Origin: a virus | IMG/VR virus record: IMGVR_UViG_3300021962_000167 | Coordinates: 1-49,520 of that record | Reading direction: 5' to 3' (one strand) | DNA length: 49,520 nucleotides | Shown here: positions 30,184-39,417 of the stretch, in pieces | Layout of the letters: every line of letters starts with the position of its first letter | Numbering within the stretch: position 1 is the first letter of the stretch | Notes under the pieces: generated by a model | Database searches by the model: none | What the model saw: the letters and a program-made list of their open reading frames with translations, nothing else | What the model was told of the DNA's origin: nothing | Position numbers and translations under genes: made by a program

Positions 30184-30648
30184 TTAGTCATTGTTCCATC
30201 TATATAGGTAAAAATTTTCTTTACTCTTTCCGTATCGTTCCAGCGTAGATTCTTTGACTGCACCTAAACTGTCAAGCCATTTGTGAGCAACGTGGTGGTT
30301 TGCATGGGACTTGCATTCAGCCCTGACCGCGCCAGCTTGCCGTAACGACGGAATGAGTTTTTTTTTGATATATCTCGTTACAGACAACGCAACTTTCGGC
30401 CATTTGTCTGTGGCGAACATCCAGACTGACCAGCATCCGGGGTGCATTGGTATTGCTCCAAATCCAGCTACTGGCTCGCCGTCAGCGGCAGCTATCCAGC
30501 TTACATGCGGAATTAACATAGCATCTGCCACTAAGTCTTTTGGGTCGTCTGTCCAGCGTGTCGCGTAAATCTCTTCTTTGTCCAGCGCACGCATCCGCTG
30601 TGCAATGTACAGCAAATTGCCGTAATTAAGTGGGATGATTTCCGTCAT
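30184..30648 (-). CDS. T7 gp13-like/GNAT-fold protein, DUF2833-type (154 aa)
   Basis: The N-terminus (LLYIAQRMRALDKEEIYATR) and the core (AAADGEPVAGFGAIPMHPGCWSVWMFATD) resemble the acetyltransferase-like fold of T7 internal protein gp13 and the phage family DUF2833, including conserved WSVWMFATDKWP. The usual acetyl-CoA loop is not obvious, so enzyme activity is doubtful. In T7, gp13 acts in virion assembly. It overlaps the nozzle gene by four bases. Confidence 0.72.
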   Translation of the reverse strand: MTEIIPLNYGNLLYIAQRMRALDKEEIYATRWTDDPKDLVADAMLIPHVSWIAAADGEPVAGFGAIPMHPGCWSVWMFATDKWPKVALSVTRYIKKKLIPSLRQAGAVRAECKSHANHHVAHKWLDSLGAVKESTLERYGKSKENFYLYRWNND

Positions 30649-32750
30649 TCCGCGTCTGCCAACGTGTAATGAATCGCCATATTCCCTAACCTTGCGTAAC
30701 CGTCAGCTTGGCAAACAAGGCGTGCGCTGACGTGCGTGCCTATTCCAAAATGCAATATCCTTCCGATCATGTATGAAGAGTTTTCAACGGTTCCGCTGTA
30801 TATGCGGGTTCCCGGCGACGATATGTCTGTTCCGATTGAAATCTGCCATGAATTTTCAGAAGCCAAGTCTATTGCTTGAATTGTTTTTGTGTGAGCAGGT
30901 TTCCCGCCATCCAAATACGGAAGTTCAACAATGACTTCACAATCGTCGTACTCTTGCCCAGTCAAACCGCCGTACAAATATATTGTGTCCCCTGATCGCG
31001 CATACACGCGGCCATTCAGATATTGCAAATGCGATACGTTAAATCCCAATTCGTATGTTGACCATGCAGACACTTTGCTCGCTGGGAAGTACGAAAAAAC
31101 ATATATTTTATCTCCCATAGATAACCAAAATCTGCCTTCTGTCGGCTCAATAATGCTTACTGCTGCATTCCGCACTGTTTCGCTTAAAGCAGCCATTTCT
31201 GACTGAACCAGTGTATCTATGCTTGTTCCAATGTCTGCAATCGTTGCCGCATTTGATGAGTCACGCGCACGAAGCGATCTTATGCCGCTGTCCGACAAGA
31301 AGAACAAATCAATATCACCAAATGACACTATGCTTTTTGGAGCAAACGTGCCGATATTTGAAAGCGTTTGAACACGAACATTATTGTCCACGTTTGCATC
31401 CATCGCCCAAATTTGCACATTGTTTTTTGAAAAAACTGCGAGCCGATTCTGGTAAAGGCCCATCCCAGTCAAATTCTCAGACCCGCCATCTTGAGTTGTC
31501 AGGTTAATTGATCCAGAGCCATTAGTGCTATTTGCCTGCCACTTTGTTGCGTCTCCCGTTTCAGAGAAAAACACAGTTGAATTTGTGGTTGCGTATACTT
31601 TGTCTCCAAATGTTTTTGCTGTCGTCGGGATGCCAGACGAAGATCCTGAAACAAAAAATTGTTTTGAATAGCCATCAACTGGAACGGCAAGCGTAACAAT
31701 AAATTTGTCATCAAGTTCAAACGTGCCGCCGACTGTAATTGTTATGATTTTTGATTGAGAACCTACTGCTGGCGTATCGCATGTCACGCTAAATGTCTGA
31801 ACGTGAGCAAGCGCGGGGATATTCAGCGTAATTTCGTAAACATCATTTGGTTCAAATGCTCCAACAAGTTCAGCTTCGGAGATTTGCGGCTGTGACCCGC
31901 TGTGCGCCTGCGTTGTGACAATGTTGATATTCTGTGTCTGCGTCCCGCCTTGCGTTGTCGATGTTGTGATAGTAAACGGCTCGTTAATGGGGCCAGTGAT
32001 CTGAATTGTTGTTCCGACAACCGTTGCAGAAAAATGGATGTCTGCATCAATCTGATTTTTAAGATCATTGGCCGCAAGCGCAACTGATGTAATTGGGCCT
32101 GTCGCTGGAGTGCCAGCAATATATGTTTGATTTACAACTTGCGTTAAAGTTTGATTATTAACTGCTCCGCCGTTTATTGTATTTAATGTAGCGGTAAAAT
32201 CTTTCCCAGAAGGCCCAATGATTGTAAATGATGTTCCAGTGGATGATGCGACAAATAGCGTTTCGTTATCAATTTGAGTTGCTAACGCAAGCGCAACCGT
32301 TGAGTTGTCTGCCGTTCCGGGGAACCCGCTGTATCCTGCTACAACATTGTCCCACGAAGTAATTCTTGACCCATTAAAATAATGGTAAATAGATCCATCA
32401 ACAAATTTTGCAATCGCGTACACTTGACCATTAAATGTTTCTGAAAATATAATTTCAGACATTTGGGTCGTGTTGTCTTTGTGTTTTAATTGTTGATATG
32501 TAATTGTTGCTGGCATCCCAGAAGGGGTCGCTGAAGATCCAAATACATAAATTCTGTTTCCAGCAGCTTGCATTCCAAATGTGCCAGCAGGCAGCGCGGC
32601 AAATTCAGCAAATTTTTTTCGTTTCTCGATTTCTTTTCCGCGTGTAATGTGAGCATTTTTACACGTCAGCAAAGCCCCCGGCGCAGTAGTAAGGAGTGAA
32701 CGGCGGGTATCAAGACCCTCCCCGAAGTTCTCGACGAGAAGGTATCCCAT
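30645..32750 (-). CDS. Tail nozzle protein, T7 gp12 (tail tubular protein B)-like (701 aa)
   Basis: The N-terminus has GEGLDTRRSLLTTAPGALLT with a CKNAHITRGKEIEKRKKF continuation, the typical start of T7 gp12-type nozzle proteins. Long beta-rich blades follow, including DLFFLSDSGIRSLRARDSS and YASR/YARSG-type propeller strands. In T7-like tails it forms the hexameric nozzle that binds adaptor and fibres. An inserted region (about residues 165-350) is Thr/Ser-rich and probably forms decorated beta domains. Confidence 0.82.
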   Translation of the reverse strand: MGYLLVENFGEGLDTRRSLLTTAPGALLTCKNAHITRGKEIEKRKKFAEFAALPAGTFGMQAAGNRIYVFGSSATPSGMPATITYQQLKHKDNTTQMSEIIFSETFNGQVYAIAKFVDGSIYHYFNGSRITSWDNVVAGYSGFPGTADNSTVALALATQIDNETLFVASSTGTSFTIIGPSGKDFTATLNTINGGAVNNQTLTQVVNQTYIAGTPATGPITSVALAANDLKNQIDADIHFSATVVGTTIQITGPINEPFTITTSTTQGGTQTQNINIVTTQAHSGSQPQISEAELVGAFEPNDVYEITLNIPALAHVQTFSVTCDTPAVGSQSKIITITVGGTFELDDKFIVTLAVPVDGYSKQFFVSGSSSGIPTTAKTFGDKVYATTNSTVFFSETGDATKWQANSTNGSGSINLTTQDGGSENLTGMGLYQNRLAVFSKNNVQIWAMDANVDNNVRVQTLSNIGTFAPKSIVSFGDIDLFFLSDSGIRSLRARDSSNAATIADIGTSIDTLVQSEMAALSETVRNAAVSIIEPTEGRFWLSMGDKIYVFSYFPASKVSAWSTYELGFNVSHLQYLNGRVYARSGDTIYLYGGLTGQEYDDCEVIVELPYLDGGKPAHTKTIQAIDLASENSWQISIGTDISSPGTRIYSGTVENSSYMIGRILHFGIGTHVSARLVCQADGYARLGNMAIHYTLADAE

Positions 32751-32753
32751 ACG

Positions 32754-33440
32754 TCAGATGCGCCCTCCGTAGATCGGGCCGCTTTGTTGCTTGGAGGCAA
32801 TCCCGCCGCCCATGATGAACGATGGCAACTTGTCAAAATTGCCGCGAATCATGCGGTAATGTTGGTTGGCAAGCGCGAGCTTATTTTCAGCGTCTTGCGC
32901 CTTGAGGCGGGTCAAGATTTCAGCCGCAGAGAACAACACGATCAATGTTGAGTCGATGTCGCACTTGTCTGTGTTTGCCAGAAGAGGGTTCAAAAAACGC
33001 AGTGCGCGGAAGCGCACGGTCTGCAAGTTGTTTTTTGTTGGCACGGGCCAGACTTCGTATTGATTGCCTTCGTAGTGACGCCACCGCTCGACAGGATCGG
33101 TAAATTGGTTTTGATCTGGATCGTGCCGATTGTAGATCATCGAATCAAACCCATACTCAATCGGACGCCATGTGTCGGAGTATCTGACATGAGCCGCAAG
33201 GATGCGCTCAAAATTCACGTCCGCATCGAACGTGTAATAACGCTCCTTGGTCATCATTGGCTCGTCACGCTCGATAATCAAATGGGGCCAGTTGTATTCG
33301 TGATACAACCGTTCTTGATTGCGGCGAATGGTCTGCTCAATTCCTTGAACAGATCCGATTCCTTGACTTACGTTGGTGGATGCGCCGATTTCAGCGCGAA
33401 CTTCCTCAACCAGTTTACCGAGCGTGACGTTTCGAGCCAT
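32754..33440 (-). CDS. Head-tail adaptor, T7 gp11 (tail tubular protein A)-like (228 aa)
   Basis: The sequence contains QTIRRNQERLYHEYNWPHLI near residues 36-55, the conserved W..L-type helix of gp11-like adaptors, followed by beta strands with WPVPTKNNLQTVRFRALRFL and a helical C-terminus (SAAEILTRLKAQDAENKLAL). It would join portal and nozzle. The start overlaps the previous stop by one base (TAATG). Confidence 0.8.
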   Translation of the reverse strand: MARNVTLGKLVEEVRAEIGASTNVSQGIGSVQGIEQTIRRNQERLYHEYNWPHLIIERDEPMMTKERYYTFDADVNFERILAAHVRYSDTWRPIEYGFDSMIYNRHDPDQNQFTDPVERWRHYEGNQYEVWPVPTKNNLQTVRFRALRFLNPLLANTDKCDIDSTLIVLFSAAEILTRLKAQDAENKLALANQHYRMIRGNFDKLPSFIMGGGIASKQQSGPIYGGRI

Positions 33441-33856
33441 TAGTCTTCAGCAGATTTCCTGCGGCGTTTGGGTTCAATTTCCTCCACCGCTGGCGCGTCT
33501 GCGTCTGCTTCGTCTGGAACGTCTGGAAGATCAGGCACAGATTCGTGCGATCCGCCAAGAAGATCAATCCCAACGTCCTTGAAGGACACGGGGAGTTTTG
33601 GATCAAAGCTCTGCGGGAAGAGTTTGTAAAAAATTTTGGTTCCGTCTTCAGTCGTCGTTGCGCCGTACTTGGCGGCAAGACGCTCGTACTCGTCCTTGTG
33701 TGGACGCCTGTCTGCGCCGACTGCGCGTACGCGGACAACTGAATCAGACCCGTGGATTTCACGCAAAATAGCGGCTTCCGCTGGCGTGATGTTTAAGCGT
33801 GGTACGCTGTTCTGAATGCTCCCAAGGAGCCTTACTTCGCAATTTGCAATTTCCAT
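33440..33856 (-). CDS. Hypothetical virion-operon protein with acidic tail (138 aa)
   Basis: ATG at 33856 follows an A-rich AACACAAACC...AAAAAAAC leader and begins MEIANCEVRLLGSIQNSVPR; the longer frame covers the hairpin after the capsid gene. The middle has VRVRAVGADRRPHKDEYERL, possibly an alpha/beta domain. The C-terminus is acidic then basic (EADADAPAVEEIEPKRRRKS). Position between capsid and adaptor fits a head-completion or decoration role, but I do not recognise a family. Confidence 0.6.
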   Translation of the reverse strand: MEIANCEVRLLGSIQNSVPRLNITPAEAAILREIHGSDSVVRVRAVGADRRPHKDEYERLAAKYGATTTEDGTKIFYKLFPQSFDPKLPVSFKDVGIDLLGGSHESVPDLPDVPDEADADAPAVEEIEPKRRRKSAED

Positions 33857-33892
33857 GTTTTTTTCTTTTGTTTTTGGTTTGTGTTGTGAATC

Positions 33893-33926
33893 AGGGGCGG
33901 GGCCGCTACGCAGCCCCAGCCCCATC
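33893..33926 (-). terminator. G/C-rich hairpin after the capsid gene (possible attenuator)
   Basis: On the minus strand GGGGCTGGGGC pairs with GCCCCGCCCC around an eight-base loop, one T bulged. No T tract follows. Located 15 bases after the capsid stop, it may reduce read-through so that capsid mRNA exceeds that of downstream genes. Confidence 0.45.
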
Positions 33927-33940
33927 ATCAGTTGGAGGGA

Positions 33941-34990
33941 TTAAGCTACCTCGTAGACTGCCGAGCTGTTGAGCTGGCGAGCAACCAATCCACCAGTCCA
34001 TGTCATGGCGCGGTAGATGGTGTACTGGTCGTACGGGCGAGCAGGGTTGTGGGTCTTCTTGTCCTCACCGCTCATAGGCATGAGCTGGATGGCGTTGAGG
34101 TCAATGAAGTAGCAACGCTTGGCAAAGCCGAGATCGTCGAGGGTCGGGTCGTATTGGAACGTCCCAACGCCGCGCATGGCGATGTCAGCCATGCCGATGT
34201 CGTTCTTGCCGTTGTTGGCGAAGCCAGTCTGTGTGTACACACCCTTCTCAGACACTTCGATTTCGAGAGCGTCGAGGAAGTCGCTTCCAGCAAGGAGGAT
34301 GTAGTTCGGGTTCTTCGCGTAGCGGCGAAGCTGACGAACTTCCTTGCGGAGTTCTTTCGTGAGGGTTTGGTTAGCAGCAGACGCGGCGATGGCAGACGCA
34401 CCAACGATGGCGCGATGCCTCCACCAAGCGGTGGTGGCGCGGTCGATGCCGCCAGTCGTACCAACAGCAGGAGTGTCGGTGAGGATGGACAGGATGCCGG
34501 GAACTTGCTTCGGATCGGCAGTGCCGTCTTTCCAGAGCATTTCGTTGAACGAACGGCTCCAGCCTTCGGTCATGTCCTCAAGTTTGTCCTCAAGCAGACC
34601 AGTCAACACAGTGAGTTCGCGGTCGCTGTGGTTGCTGACGCTTTTGCCTTGGGCCGAATCCACAACGGAGATGCCGTCGTGCTTGAGTTCGGTGAGGGTA
34701 ACGGTGATACCAGCATGGATTTCTTTCCATGGGTAGTTCACGCGCTTGAGGTTGGCTGGGTTGGCATACGAAACGGTGTCGTTGTGAGTGTACCCAGCGA
34801 TAGCTGTGGTGTAATCACCCTTGACAGGGATCGTGATGTCGCCCTTGCCGCCGGGGAAGGACTTCTTGTTGCCCTCAAGAGCTTTGATGAGGGGTTTGTC
34901 TTGGATGGACTGCGAGAGGGCTGGGCCTTTGATGTGATAATCAAGAGCAGCCGTCGCAATGTTAGCGATTTCTTGGGCTGTGAATGCCAT
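33941..34990 (-). CDS. Major capsid protein (349 aa)
   Basis: The sequence has an N-terminal helix (AQEIANIATAALDYHIKGPA), then GKGDITIPVKGDYTTAIAGY, GITVTLTELKHDG, a conserved WRHRAIVG region and a C-terminal YRAMTWTGGLVARQLNSSA. Length, position after scaffold and the many small beta strands fit a HK97-fold coat protein; from memory the closest group is coat proteins of Bordetella BPP-1-type podoviruses. The codon usage is the most GC-rich of the late genes, as expected for high expression. Confidence 0.8.
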   Translation of the reverse strand: MAFTAQEIANIATAALDYHIKGPALSQSIQDKPLIKALEGNKKSFPGGKGDITIPVKGDYTTAIAGYTHNDTVSYANPANLKRVNYPWKEIHAGITVTLTELKHDGISVVDSAQGKSVSNHSDRELTVLTGLLEDKLEDMTEGWSRSFNEMLWKDGTADPKQVPGILSILTDTPAVGTTGGIDRATTAWWRHRAIVGASAIAASAANQTLTKELRKEVRQLRRYAKNPNYILLAGSDFLDALEIEVSEKGVYTQTGFANNGKNDIGMADIAMRGVGTFQYDPTLDDLGFAKRCYFIDLNAIQLMPMSGEDKKTHNPARPYDQYTIYRAMTWTGGLVARQLNSSAVYEVA

Positions 34991-35015
34991 AGTTTTTGAT
35001 TTCTAAGTTAGGGTT

Positions 35016-36101
35016 TCAGAGTTGTCCCGCCGCCGCCAACTTAATTACGTCTCGTAAATTTTTTGGCTGCGGAGCGACGTTTGCGGACGATGTCTCGCTC
35101 CTAACTGTTGTGGCCGCTGGGCGTGAAGGCGTGAACCGCTTTAGCGAATCATTCACTTCACTGTAGGCTTTCTCGACCAGCGCAATCGCTTCTTGCGAAG
35201 TGCGCGGTTGCGAAACAGCCATCGCCGCACGAACCTTGTCCAGTAGGAACGGTTGTTTTACAGAATAATCGGCGTCTCGCGTTTTTATGCTTGACTCCCA
35301 ATCCACCACCGCGCTTCGCATGATCTGCTGTGTCGCGGCGTATTGTTGCATCTGCGCCTGCTCTTGTTGGCGTTGGTATTCCATCTCCTGCCGTTGCCGT
35401 AGAAATTCCGCCTCATTCCGTCTGCGAGCGAGTTCTGATGCGACATCGTCTGTGACTTCGCCGTCATCTACTCGTTGCTTCAGGTCTTGTGGCAGAACCG
35501 CTCCAGCGAACGCTTGCAGGTTATTCCAATACTCTGCCAGCATGTCGCGCCCCCGGATGGGATCGTTTTTAATCGCCGCCATGATCTCAAAGCCTTTTGC
35601 AACTTCATCGTTGGTCAGACTGTTGGTATCCATGAACGTGCGAATTGACCGCCATTCTTGGGCTTCAGGCTTCAGCGTCTCAATTTCTTTCTTGAACGCG
35701 GAGCGTTCTTGAATGACTTGTTGAAAACGCGGATGCTTGTGGAAGGGTAGCTTTGCATCATCGGCTTCTGTCGGTTCGGATTTCCCGTCGTCCACGGGCT
35801 TATCTTCCTCGACTTTGGCTTCAGTCGCTTTGCCGTCTTCTGCTTTTTCAAGGTTGAGCGATTCCTTGTCTTCAGCGGGTTCTTCGGTCGGCTCCACAAC
35901 GTCTTTGACAACGTCAAGAAGCGACTTCGGCTTTTCCGCCTCAGTTACGCTCGTATCGTCCGCAGTGGACGTGTCTGCGGCATTCTGGGTATTAGCGTCC
36001 AGTTCTGGCGTGGCCTCTACCTGCGGAGTTGCCTCCACGGGTTGAGTCTGCACCTCATTTGTGGTGTCTGCTGACGAGGCAGACGTATCGTCTGTTATCA
36101 T
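35016..36101 (-). CDS. Scaffolding protein (361 aa)
   Basis: ATG at 36101 follows a CAAAAACAAAC leader. The first 110 residues are acidic and Thr/Glu/Asp-rich (EATPQVEATPELDANTQ, VVEPTEEPAEDKESLN), then a long Gln-rich helix (RRRNEAEFLRQRQEMEYQRQ) and a basic end with LRDVIKLAAAGQL. This acidic-helical-basic plan directly before the capsid gene is the standard signature of podoviral scaffold proteins. No protease domain is visible. Confidence 0.8.
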   Translation of the reverse strand: MITDDTSASSADTTNEVQTQPVEATPQVEATPELDANTQNAADTSTADDTSVTEAEKPKSLLDVVKDVVEPTEEPAEDKESLNLEKAEDGKATEAKVEEDKPVDDGKSEPTEADDAKLPFHKHPRFQQVIQERSAFKKEIETLKPEAQEWRSIRTFMDTNSLTNDEVAKGFEIMAAIKNDPIRGRDMLAEYWNNLQAFAGAVLPQDLKQRVDDGEVTDDVASELARRRNEAEFLRQRQEMEYQRQQEQAQMQQYAATQQIMRSAVVDWESSIKTRDADYSVKQPFLLDKVRAAMAVSQPRTSQEAIALVEKAYSEVNDSLKRFTPSRPAATTVRSETSSANVAPQPKNLRDVIKLAAAGQL

Positions 36102-36163
36102 GTTTGTTTTTGTATGTTGGTTTGGGTTGCAAATGCAAGACATTTTTTTGTCTTGCAAAACTT

Positions 36164-38899
36164 TTACATCAGCGCGGCTTGAGTAATCTTCTTCTTCAGC
36201 GTTGCTTCAGAGTCAGACACGTTGGTTGATGTAGCCGCGCCGTAGGTGGTAAGCGCGGATTCAACCTGCGGTTGGAGATACTGAATCAACATTCCCGTGT
36301 CCTGCATTAGTGATCCTGTCCCCGCTCCCGCGCCCGTATCAATGACGCTTACATTGTCATCGCGGTAGAGGCGACCGCCGTTAAGGACAACGTCTGTCGA
36401 GCCTGTATTTTGCAACTTGAGCGGAACCACAGAGGCATTGATCTTGTAGTTCATCTGATCAACTGGTGTTATCGCGCCGTAGAAGTTAGCGATACCTTCC
36501 GTTGTTGTAATTAGGTATGAGTAGTAGTTGTAGATTGCTTGTGCGCTAATTTCATATGGAGCAACTTGATCATCCAAATCAATTTGAATATTCGTGTAAT
36601 CTGGAGTCAGAGTGATTCCCGTAATTGCGCTTCCGTCGATATTGTTTGCGTTGTAGATCGTGTCAGGTTGCTGGTCTGCACGGAACGATGCTCCAGAAGC
36701 GGTAGCTACACCCACAGTCTCAAATGGCAGCAGAGCAGAGGTTCCAGCTTGGCAGGTAATCCGCAGGCGGATCGTGTCGCCCGGAACTGCTTCGGCTGTG
36801 GCATAGCTTCCGCTCGCCGTAACTTTCGTTCCAGCCGTGCCACTGACCACCAAGTTCTCAATCTCGATGTCTTGCGTGACATTGAAAAGCTGGAGCGTGC
36901 TGCCTGCCTCTACATTCGCCACTTCCCACGGATAGACGGTGGTTGCACCAAAAGTTCCAAGAACCTCGGCTCCATTGAGCAGGGTAAAAGTCCCGCTCCC
37001 TTGGATGTTGCCAGTGAACTGCGTTGCCTTGATCGTAATTGTCGATCCATCAAAGGCAAAGACCTCGGCGGCAGTTGCATCAAGCGTTACGTTGTAGCTA
37101 CCAGCGTTGATCGTATTACCTTCGCGGGAAACGATGGTCGAAGTCTCGCCAGCATAATTATCAACAAGGTATGCTTTTGCGCGGTTGTAAAAAGCCTGCG
37201 GCGTGGCGATCTCGGAATATCCATCTGCCGTTGCGCGGTCTGCGGAAATTGCCGTGTCGTTAAACATAACCCAATTTATCTGCAATGCGCCGACACCCTT
37301 GAGTGCCTGCGTTGTTTGCGCTAACGAATGCTCGTAGCTGGCGAACTTGAATGTAAACTCATCCGCATCCGTGTTGTCGTTCGATCTGCGATCCACTCTG
37401 TAAAACCCGCCAAAGCGATCGGTGTCGTAATCGCTGTAAGCTGGGCCGAGGTTGTCTGTCTCGCGCCAAAAGCTGTTAAATGACGGGATGTTGTAAGGCC
37501 CACCATTAGCTACAAGCGCGGATGGGTCATTGCTGTTGTACTCCAAAATATGCGAAGAGGTCGTGACTTTAAGCGTCCCAATTTCTCCGCTCGCATCTGT
37601 CGCGCCTGTGTAAACAAATGGATCGGCGTAGTTGTATGTAATTGTGCCGTCACCATTCAATGTGCCGTTCAGTAAAGTTGGAGCGGTTGTGTATACCCCT
37701 TGAGTCGTGCCGCCTGTTAGCGTTGCGTTTTTTGCGTAAGCAGACGGATTATCTTGGCAATACATTTTTGCCCCAGAAACCGCACTTCCTGTTGCATCCT
37801 TTAGCGCAAAAGCTACTTCCTTTTTCGTGACGAGGCATCCTCTTTGACCAATCGACCCCCGTGTATCACGCCACATATTGATCACATTCGAGCCGTTAGC
37901 AGAGTTTACAATTTCGTAATCTCTATGGTGGTGAGTGCTACTACCGTCATGCCCGATGTCGGAGTCGTTGGCATTTTGAGTAACGTCAAAATCCTTTATG
38001 CTAACCTCGTACCATGCCCCCAGAACCTCGGTAATTGAGGCTTGCTTTAGTCCAGCATTAAAAATCAACGTGTCGCCAATATTGACTCCAGCCATGTTTA
38101 CAAGTGCGCCGCCCTCGTAAATGCCGTTTCCCATGGAGCGAATCTCTACCTTGTTTCCGCTGGTGCGAGTCGAAACAAATTCTGTCCCCTTGAAGTCGTA
38201 ATACCCGCCAAGGTTAAATGGTCGATAGGTGCTAATTGTCCCGCCTCGGCCCCATATAAACCCATCTGCACTAACATTTATCGTGTATTCTTCTGGATCC
38301 CAGTTCGTGACAGAATCGCCAGAGAAAATGAGTCCTGTGCCAGAAGCGTAGCGCACGCGCCCATACGCGGTTATTTCCTTGCCGTAATTGTAGCAAGCCC
38401 GCAACGTGTATTGGCCAGCTGCGGTGGGCAGAGAAAACATAGCAGAATTTTCGAGAGTCGCCGTGTTTGCTGTGACGGCAGAAAGACGAAACAACCTGCC
38501 ATCAGAGGTTCTACCCTCTGCCGTTGTTGACCCGTTCAAACGAACTTCGATTGCGTCTCCCACTTCCAACCCGTGAGCGGTATCAGTCAGCACCAACAAT
38601 CCATCAGCATCTTTTGCCCAACTTTCGGGGGATTGCCAATTGTTGGCACTTTTGTTTACAGAAAAAACTATTGTCGGGGTCGTTGTCGAAGTCGAGATGT
38701 GGTGAAAGATGGCAACCTCTTTTTCTGGGTCGTGAAACAGAGTGCCCTCAACATATAGCCTATTCGTGCCAAAGTCGTAATAAGTGACTCCTGCGTCAGT
38801 TGTAATTGTTACGCCACCATTTACTGCCAAGCCCGAAAGATCGAGGTCGCGGCCAGTTTGAGTGATGATTCCGTTTGCGTCTGGTGCGGTGAATGCCAT
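36164..38899 (-). CDS. Very large beta-rich virion protein of unknown family (911 aa)
   Basis: The protein begins MAFTAPDANGIITQTGRDLD and consists of Gly/Thr/Asn-rich beta repeats (GRVRYASGTGLIFSGD, NVTLDATAAEVFAFDGSTIT) with a C-terminal helical end (SDSEATLKKKITQAAL). It lies between portal and scaffold, so it may be a head fibre, decoration or tail appendage. I cannot place it in a family. A histidine cluster (DGSSTHHHRDYE) is notable. The late position argues for a structural protein. Confidence 0.6.
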   Translation of the reverse strand: MAFTAPDANGIITQTGRDLDLSGLAVNGGVTITTDAGVTYYDFGTNRLYVEGTLFHDPEKEVAIFHHISTSTTTPTIVFSVNKSANNWQSPESWAKDADGLLVLTDTAHGLEVGDAIEVRLNGSTTAEGRTSDGRLFRLSAVTANTATLENSAMFSLPTAAGQYTLRACYNYGKEITAYGRVRYASGTGLIFSGDSVTNWDPEEYTINVSADGFIWGRGGTISTYRPFNLGGYYDFKGTEFVSTRTSGNKVEIRSMGNGIYEGGALVNMAGVNIGDTLIFNAGLKQASITEVLGAWYEVSIKDFDVTQNANDSDIGHDGSSTHHHRDYEIVNSANGSNVINMWRDTRGSIGQRGCLVTKKEVAFALKDATGSAVSGAKMYCQDNPSAYAKNATLTGGTTQGVYTTAPTLLNGTLNGDGTITYNYADPFVYTGATDASGEIGTLKVTTSSHILEYNSNDPSALVANGGPYNIPSFNSFWRETDNLGPAYSDYDTDRFGGFYRVDRRSNDNTDADEFTFKFASYEHSLAQTTQALKGVGALQINWVMFNDTAISADRATADGYSEIATPQAFYNRAKAYLVDNYAGETSTIVSREGNTINAGSYNVTLDATAAEVFAFDGSTITIKATQFTGNIQGSGTFTLLNGAEVLGTFGATTVYPWEVANVEAGSTLQLFNVTQDIEIENLVVSGTAGTKVTASGSYATAEAVPGDTIRLRITCQAGTSALLPFETVGVATASGASFRADQQPDTIYNANNIDGSAITGITLTPDYTNIQIDLDDQVAPYEISAQAIYNYYSYLITTTEGIANFYGAITPVDQMNYKINASVVPLKLQNTGSTDVVLNGGRLYRDDNVSVIDTGAGAGTGSLMQDTGMLIQYLQPQVESALTTYGAATSTNVSDSEATLKKKITQAALM

Positions 38900-38903
38900 G
38901 ATG

Positions 38904-39359
38904 TTATAGAACGTAGTTGCGGGTCACGGTGGCGATGTCGCCAGACCCATTGTAAGAAATTGTTTTTGTTAGAGATACCCCAGCGTTTTGCTGGTCTGTG
39001 GTCGTTACGGCTGTAATATTGCCGCTGCCGTCATAAGTAAATGCGCGGGAATACAGGTGTGTTGTCTGCAACGCATCGTCGTAAACTTGGATGTCTGAAA
39101 CGTCTCCAGACACATTGTAGTTGACCTCATGGTAGTAGTTTGCCCGTGCGGTCGTGAACATTTCGTCCAAATCGTTGATAGTGGTCGGGCCACCGCCACC
39201 ACCACCAGTCAACGCATACACGGCTCCCGTGCTGGGATGCCTGCTATAAAGCACAGCATCTTCGTGATTTATAGCAATTTCCCCAAGCGTAAGTTGGGAA
39301 CTCGTAGGAACTGCTCCTGCGATTACCGATTTCTTGGGAATGATTGTTGGATTTGCCAT
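38904..39359 (-). CDS. Head-fibre-like protein with GEIAI motif (151 aa)
   Basis: The N-terminus (MANPTIIPKKSVIAGAVPTS then SQLTLGEIAINHEDAVLYS) resembles the start of the neighbouring 205-aa protein (GELAID) and the short attachment domain of many phage fibre proteins. A glycine-rich hinge (GGGGGG) leads to a C-terminal region with YS..F.YDGSGNIT and YNGSGDIAT repeats. It is likely a short fibre or decoration protein, function inferred only from this architecture. Confidence 0.6.
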   Translation of the reverse strand: MANPTIIPKKSVIAGAVPTSSQLTLGEIAINHEDAVLYSRHPSTGAVYALTGGGGGGPTTINDLDEMFTTARANYYHEVNYNVSGDVSDIQVYDDALQTTHLYSRAFTYDGSGNITAVTTTDQQNAGVSLTKTISYNGSGDIATVTRNYVL

Positions 39360-39379
39360 CTTATTGAAGAGGGTTGCCC

Positions 39380-39399
39380 CCGTGGGTTTTACCCCACGG
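39380..39399 (-). terminator. Small hairpin between two fibre-like genes
   Basis: CCGTGGG and CCCACGG form a seven-base perfect stem in the 58-base gap. No T tract follows, so it is at most an attenuator. Confidence 0.35.
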
Positions 39400-39417
39400 A
39401 GGACTTGTTAGTTTACC

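Noticed and set aside
33932-34999. 355-codon rightward frame opposite the capsid gene
   Set aside because: It mirrors almost exactly the capsid gene on the other strand, a typical GC3-driven shadow, with no promoter or ribosome site.
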